Below are positions 6,435-8,192 of a stretch of DNA of 8,192 bases, piece by piece. A program made the translations under genes and the position numbers. Source of the DNA: Candidatus Methanoperedens sp. (GTDB taxonomy: Archaea > Halobacteriota > Methanosarcinia > Methanosarcinales > Methanoperedenaceae); NCBI GenBank assembly GCA_028679855.1, contig JAJRAP010000135.1, forward strand, positions 1 through 8,192. The letters are read 5' to 3'. The first letter of the stretch is position 1. Each line of letters opens with the position of its first letter. Below the pieces are notes generated by a model, which searched no databases, was not told the origin of the DNA, and was given only the letters and a program-made list of their open reading frames with translations.

Positions 6435-6854
6435 TTGAACAGGAAAGAGCTGCGTCACGACAGGCATACGGTGTCGCTGCTTACCGACCATCTTGTTTTT
6501 TCCCCGAAATACAGGGGCAAGATGCTGGTTGGCGATGTGGCGATGATATGTGAGGGGATAATTTGTAAGACCTGCGTGGAGATGGATATTCAGGTCATAG
6601 AGATCGCTGTGAACCCGGATCATGTTCACATTTTCTTTAAATATCCTCCAAAGTATTCCCTGAGTTACATTGCAAAGAGAATAAAGGGAAGTACGAGCAG
6701 GATATTGCGGAAAGAATTCCCTTATCTGAGGGAATGGTGTGGGGATCATTTCTGGGCTCCGAGCTGTTTTCATGGATCGGTGGGAAATGGATGGGATATC
6801 GTGGAAAAGTATATTCTTGAGCAAGATGTATATGAATATAATAGAGAGAAATAA
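6435..6854 (+). CDS. tnpA: IS200/IS605-family Y1 transposase TnpA
   Basis: Single-strand transposase that cuts and joins at subterminal hairpins through a tyrosine nucleophile. The 139-residue length is normal for IS200-type TnpA. The HUH metal motif is His63-Val-His65, in NPDHVHIFF, and the nucleophile is Tyr126 in KYILEQ with the conserved Gln130. Between them lie IKGSTSRILRKEFP (83-96), WCGDHFWAPSCF (101-112) and HGSVGNG (113-119). All catalytic residues and the right-end hairpin are present, so it may be active. It starts at TTG 6435 with GGTGA just upstream. No tnpB accompanies it in this window. It is related to, but on the opposite strand from, the remnant at 3234-3437; 37 of 50 aligned residues are identical. 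Confidence 0.94.
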   Translation: MNRKELRHDRHTVSLLTDHLVFSPKYRGKMLVGDVAMICEGIICKTCVEMDIQVIEIAVNPDHVHIFFKYPPKYSLSYIAKRIKGSTSRILRKEFPYLREWCGDHFWAPSCFHGSVGNGWDIVEKYILEQDVYEYNREK

Positions 6855-6873
6855 GGAAAACGATGGCTACAGG

Positions 6874-6893
6874 CCTCGTACATTTGTACGGGG
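6874..6893 (+). repeat. Right-end hairpin of the IS200-type element
   Basis: CCTCGTAC and GTACGGGG form an 8-bp stem with one G-T pair around the loop ATTT, 19 nt after the tnpA stop. The same stem, with one mismatch and a different loop, ends the remnant at 3226-3245. Both are followed by TAT, so the cleavage point is probably within a few bases after 6893. Confidence 0.75.
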
Positions 6894-6896
6894 TAT

Positions 6897-7070
6897 ACCG
6901 GTGACTCGGGCGATTGGTGTTTTGTGCATCCTTAGGGCGTCTTGAACCAGAATAACAATCGTGGAACTGAATACGGGCATGGGTAAGGCTATGTGATATT
7001 TAGAAGTCCGATGTGGAGCTGCATGGGGTTCGGCGGCGCTGAGAAGGGTTATTTATCAGACTCAAGGAAT
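6897..7070. other. Unassigned GC-richer spacer between the IS and the toxin gene
   Basis: About 170 nt with no convincing reading frame on either strand; all frames are interrupted within a few dozen codons. It is richer in G than the AT-rich DNA to its right and contains small inverted pairs, for example CCGA...TCGG near 7008-7033. It may be the decayed end of a second element or a structured RNA, but I cannot identify it. Confidence 0.3.
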
Positions 7071-7526
7071 TCATATTCCACCAACTGTATCAATTCCATA
7101 AAGACCACAGACTTCTTCAATGAACTTTTTGGCTGGCATAAAGTTTACATGCTCTTTTATTTTCATCTCAGTCAGTCTTCTATTTGCTGTCACAAAGTAT
7201 TCTGCTTCGCCAGCAAAGTAGCTACAAATATGGGGTAGGTCATCAATGTCTGCTACAAAGCTCTTCCACTCATCAACAAAAACGCTCCACTCGAAATCGT
7301 TAATCATTTCGGATGATGGCAAGGACATCATATAAAGTCTCACCATAGAGGCGAAGTCCTTACCCTTATTTTTTTTAAACCATGCCAGAACTTCATCTAT
7401 CAGATAGTCGCTCAGAATAACCTTGAGATTGCCCTTCTTGATTTCTCGCAGTATCAGCCGGCTGTTGCTATTGGGCTGAAGTATGCCAATGATGTACACA
7501 TTTGTATCAAAATACGCGGTGGGCAT
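7071..7526 (-). CDS. vapC: PIN-domain toxin, VapC-like ribonuclease
   Basis: Likely metal-dependent endoribonuclease that inhibits growth when freed from its antitoxin. The 151-residue protein starts YFDTNVYI with Asp7, the first PIN acidic residue. It has LIDEVL with Glu45 and VADIDDLPHI with Asp96 as the third acidic position. The last motif reads FVTANRRL, with Asn115 where many family members have Asp; Asn occurs in some PIN proteins, so activity is not excluded. Its ATG lies 20 nt inside the antitoxin gene, the coupled layout usual for vapBC, and GGGAAGG precedes it on the minus strand. It is transcribed toward the insertion sequence. The RNA target cannot be told from sequence. Confidence 0.85.
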   Translation of the reverse strand: MPTAYFDTNVYIIGILQPNSNSRLILREIKKGNLKVILSDYLIDEVLAWFKKNKGKDFASMVRLYMMSLPSSEMINDFEWSVFVDEWKSFVADIDDLPHICSYFAGEAEYFVTANRRLTEMKIKEHVNFMPAKKFIEEVCGLYGIDTVGGI

Positions 7527-7773
7527 ATCCTTCCCATAGCTTCCTTCTTATATTCTTTATTTCAGTCAAAAGTTTGTCAATGTCTTTCTCGGTCATTGGC
7601 AAAGCTGCGCTGCTCTTTTCTTCAAGTTCTTTTAGAATAACCTCATTGACGGCTTTCTTCACGGCATATGTGATAAATTCGCTTTTGTTTTTAAACTCGC
7701 CTGCCTTTATAAAGTGATCTATCAAGGCAGATTCCTTTGCCGTGAGCCTGACAACATCAACATCTGCGTTCAT
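7507..7773 (-). CDS. vapB: Ribbon-helix-helix antitoxin, VapB-like
   Basis: Partner of the PIN toxin and probable autorepressor of the pair. From ATG 7773 it has 88 residues; an upstream TTG (7794) would add seven. Residues 5-10 (VDVVRL) fit the DNA-contacting beta strand. Residues 12-24 and about 30-45 fit the two helices, with GEFKNKSEFI (25-34) matching the turn seen in dimeric RHH regulators. The acidic and basic tail after residue 48 would wrap the toxin. No Shine-Dalgarno sequence is evident. A TATA candidate at 7819-7826 on the minus strand gives a leader of about 23 nt. The gene ends inside vapC with a 20-nt overlap. Confidence 0.82.
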   Translation of the reverse strand: MNADVDVVRLTAKESALIDHFIKAGEFKNKSEFITYAVKKAVNEVILKELEEKSSAALPMTEKDIDKLLTEIKNIRRKLWEGYAHRVF

Positions 7774-7818
7774 ATGAATATTATTATAACTCAAAGTATT
7801 TTAGTCTTGTTTATTGCA

Positions 7819-7826
7819 GTATAATT
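7819..7826 (-). promoter_or_regulatory. Candidate TATA box of the vapBC pair
   Basis: On the minus strand ATTATACT lies about 46 nt upstream of the vapB ATG, predicting transcription from about 7796. No clear operator overlaps it, although the nearby TGACTTG/CAAGTCA inverted pair could be one. Confidence 0.3.
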
Positions 7827-7844
7827 GATAATAAGGCAATAACT

Positions 7845-7895
7845 TGACTTGTCACATTTCAGTACATATTCAAGTCATTTATCAAGATATATCTT
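7845..7895. repeat. Inverted repeat and perfect 12-bp palindrome in AT-rich spacer
   Basis: TGACTTG (7845-7851) is mirrored by CAAGTCA (7871-7877). Shortly after comes the perfect palindrome AAGATATATCTT (7884-7895). Both lie in the shared upstream region between the divergently transcribed vapBC pair and the gene at the window edge. They are candidates for regulator binding. No gene is visible here. Confidence 0.35.
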
Positions 7896-7952
7896 TATTT
7901 TTAACTTACAGATCGCCGCAGCATAATTTTATTTATTACAATTGAATTATAG

Positions 7953-8024
7953 TGTAAAAATTACAACATTTTGTCATTAAAAATGTTTTGCAAACCTTTA
8001 TGCTATTGTAATAAATTACAACAT
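7953..8024 (+). promoter_or_regulatory. Duplicated TGTAA...TTACAACAT palindromes around the last gene's promoter
   Basis: Two imperfect palindromes, at 7953-7969 and 8007-8024, each consist of TGTAA, a short A-rich spacer and AATTACAACAT. A further ATTACAA half-site is at 7935-7941. They flank a TATA candidate, CCTTTATG (7995-8002). An AACATTTT/AAAATGTT inverted pair (7965-7972, 7980-7987) lies between them. The second palindrome ends 5 nt before the ATG at 8030, a typical repressor position. They could instead be end repeats of a mobile element that starts here. Confidence 0.45.
7995..8002 (+). promoter_or_regulatory. Candidate TATA box of the window-edge gene
   Basis: CCTTTATG in the context CAAACCTTTATGCT lies 27 nt before ATG 8030 and resembles the elements before the small gene at 140 and before EndoQ. 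Transcription would start at about 8025, so the mRNA would be nearly leaderless. Confidence 0.35.
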
Positions 8025-8029
8025 GAATT

Positions 8030-8192
8030 ATGGCAAAGGAATTCATACGTGAAATTAAGGGTCATAAATACAAATATCTCATATATTGGGACAAGACGGA
8101 AAAGAAATCAAAGCAAAAATACTTGGGAAGAGTGGATACCGAAAAATCAGTAATTTTAAAGATGCCTACTGAAAAAGAAGCTGCTGAAGCCA
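8030..8192 (+). CDS. Unrecognised basic protein, N-terminal 54 codons (runs off the window)
   Basis: Open from ATG 8030 to the edge. The visible part starts MAKEFIREIKGHKYKYL, continues through a lysine-rich WDKTEKKSKQKYLGRVD, and ends in an Ala/Glu-rich helix-like stretch. The layout 'IxGHxYxYL...basic loop...QKYLGR' resembles the N-terminal beta-hairpin found in several archaeal transposase- and Fic-type proteins, but I cannot place it in a family from 54 residues. An upstream out-of-frame ATG at 8023 gives only nine codons. The lysine-rich composition, AT-rich codons and operator-like palindromes upstream suggest an accessory DNA-acting protein; that is inference. Confidence 0.6.
   Translation, partial: MAKEFIREIKGHKYKYLIYWDKTEKKSKQKYLGRVDTEKSVILKMPTEKEAAEA

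Larger units (their letters stand above)
6374..6896 (+). mobile_element. IS200-type insertion sequence (single tnpA, no tnpB)
   Basis: An element of about 0.5 kb made of a left hairpin candidate, a lone Y1 transposase gene and a right-end hairpin at 6874-6893. The right end is supported by its duplicate beside the remnant at 3226-3245. The left border is a guess, since the hairpin could belong to EndoQ. Such elements move as single-stranded circles and lack terminal inverted repeats and target duplications, consistent with none being seen. It lies directly between the conserved EndoQ gene and an accessory toxin-antitoxin region. Confidence 0.7.

Noticed and set aside
6369..6824. Minus-strand 151-codon frame over tnpA
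   Set aside because: Antisense to a transposase with all catalytic motifs; its similarity to the 3204-3443 frame only reflects both being tnpA shadows.
6739..6945. Plus-strand frame overlapping the end of tnpA
   Set aside because: It shares most of its length with tnpA in another frame, and its tail only reads through the right-end hairpin.
7971..8153. Plus-strand 60-codon frame overlapping the window-edge gene
   Set aside because: It runs through the palindromic promoter region and overlaps the better frame starting at 8030, which stays open to the edge.
1..8192. CRISPR array, tRNA or rRNA genes
   Set aside because: No regularly spaced direct repeats, no cloverleaf with a T-loop signature, and no rRNA-like conserved stretches were found by eye.

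Overview
The window looks like a piece of a euryarchaeal chromosome, most likely a methanogen-related Methanosarcinales lineage (an ANME-2d / 'Ca. Methanoperedens'-like genome is my best guess, not proven). Three things point there: the archaea-only CoA route (pantoate kinase plus 4-phosphopantoate--beta-alanine ligase), an EndoQ-type PHP nuclease, and archaeal-style TATA elements about 22-30 nt upstream of several start codons. A folate-based C1 set (PurN, GlyA, FolD) suggests a lineage that uses tetrahydrofolate for biosynthesis beside or instead of tetrahydromethanopterin.

Layout. (1) 1-304: a promoter region and a 54-residue protein with a CxxC...H...C zinc-knuckle-like pattern. (2) 348-3089: a plus-strand run purN-glyA-folD with gaps of 15 and 9 nt. 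GlyA charges the folate with a C1 unit from serine, FolD oxidises it to 10-formyl-folate, and PurN spends it in purine synthesis. (3) 3090-3491: a 400-nt gap holding nested inverted repeats and, on the minus strand, a decayed 3' piece of an IS200-type tnpA with its right-end hairpin still visible. (4) 3492-6361: pantoate kinase and phosphopantothenate synthetase overlapping by 4 nt, then EndoQ, which probably has its own promoter and a leaderless mRNA and ends in a PCNA-binding (PIP) motif. (5) 6374-6896: an intact-looking IS200-type single-gene insertion sequence with HUH and Tyr catalytic residues, on the opposite strand to the remnant. (6) 6897-7070: GC-richer non-coding DNA of unknown nature. 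(7) 7071-7773: a minus-strand ribbon-helix-helix antitoxin / PIN toxin pair with a 20-nt overlap. (8) 7795-8192: very AT-rich DNA with operator-like palindromes, then the first 54 codons of an unrecognised gene cut by the window edge.

The left 6.4 kb reads as conserved housekeeping chromosome. The right 1.8 kb reads as accessory DNA, with the insertion sequence at the junction. I see no CRISPR array, tRNA or rRNA. The most interesting items are the paired IS200 copies (one dead, one intact) around the CoA/EndoQ block, the PIP motif on EndoQ, the changed cofactor-site residues of FolD, and the duplicated palindromes before the last gene.
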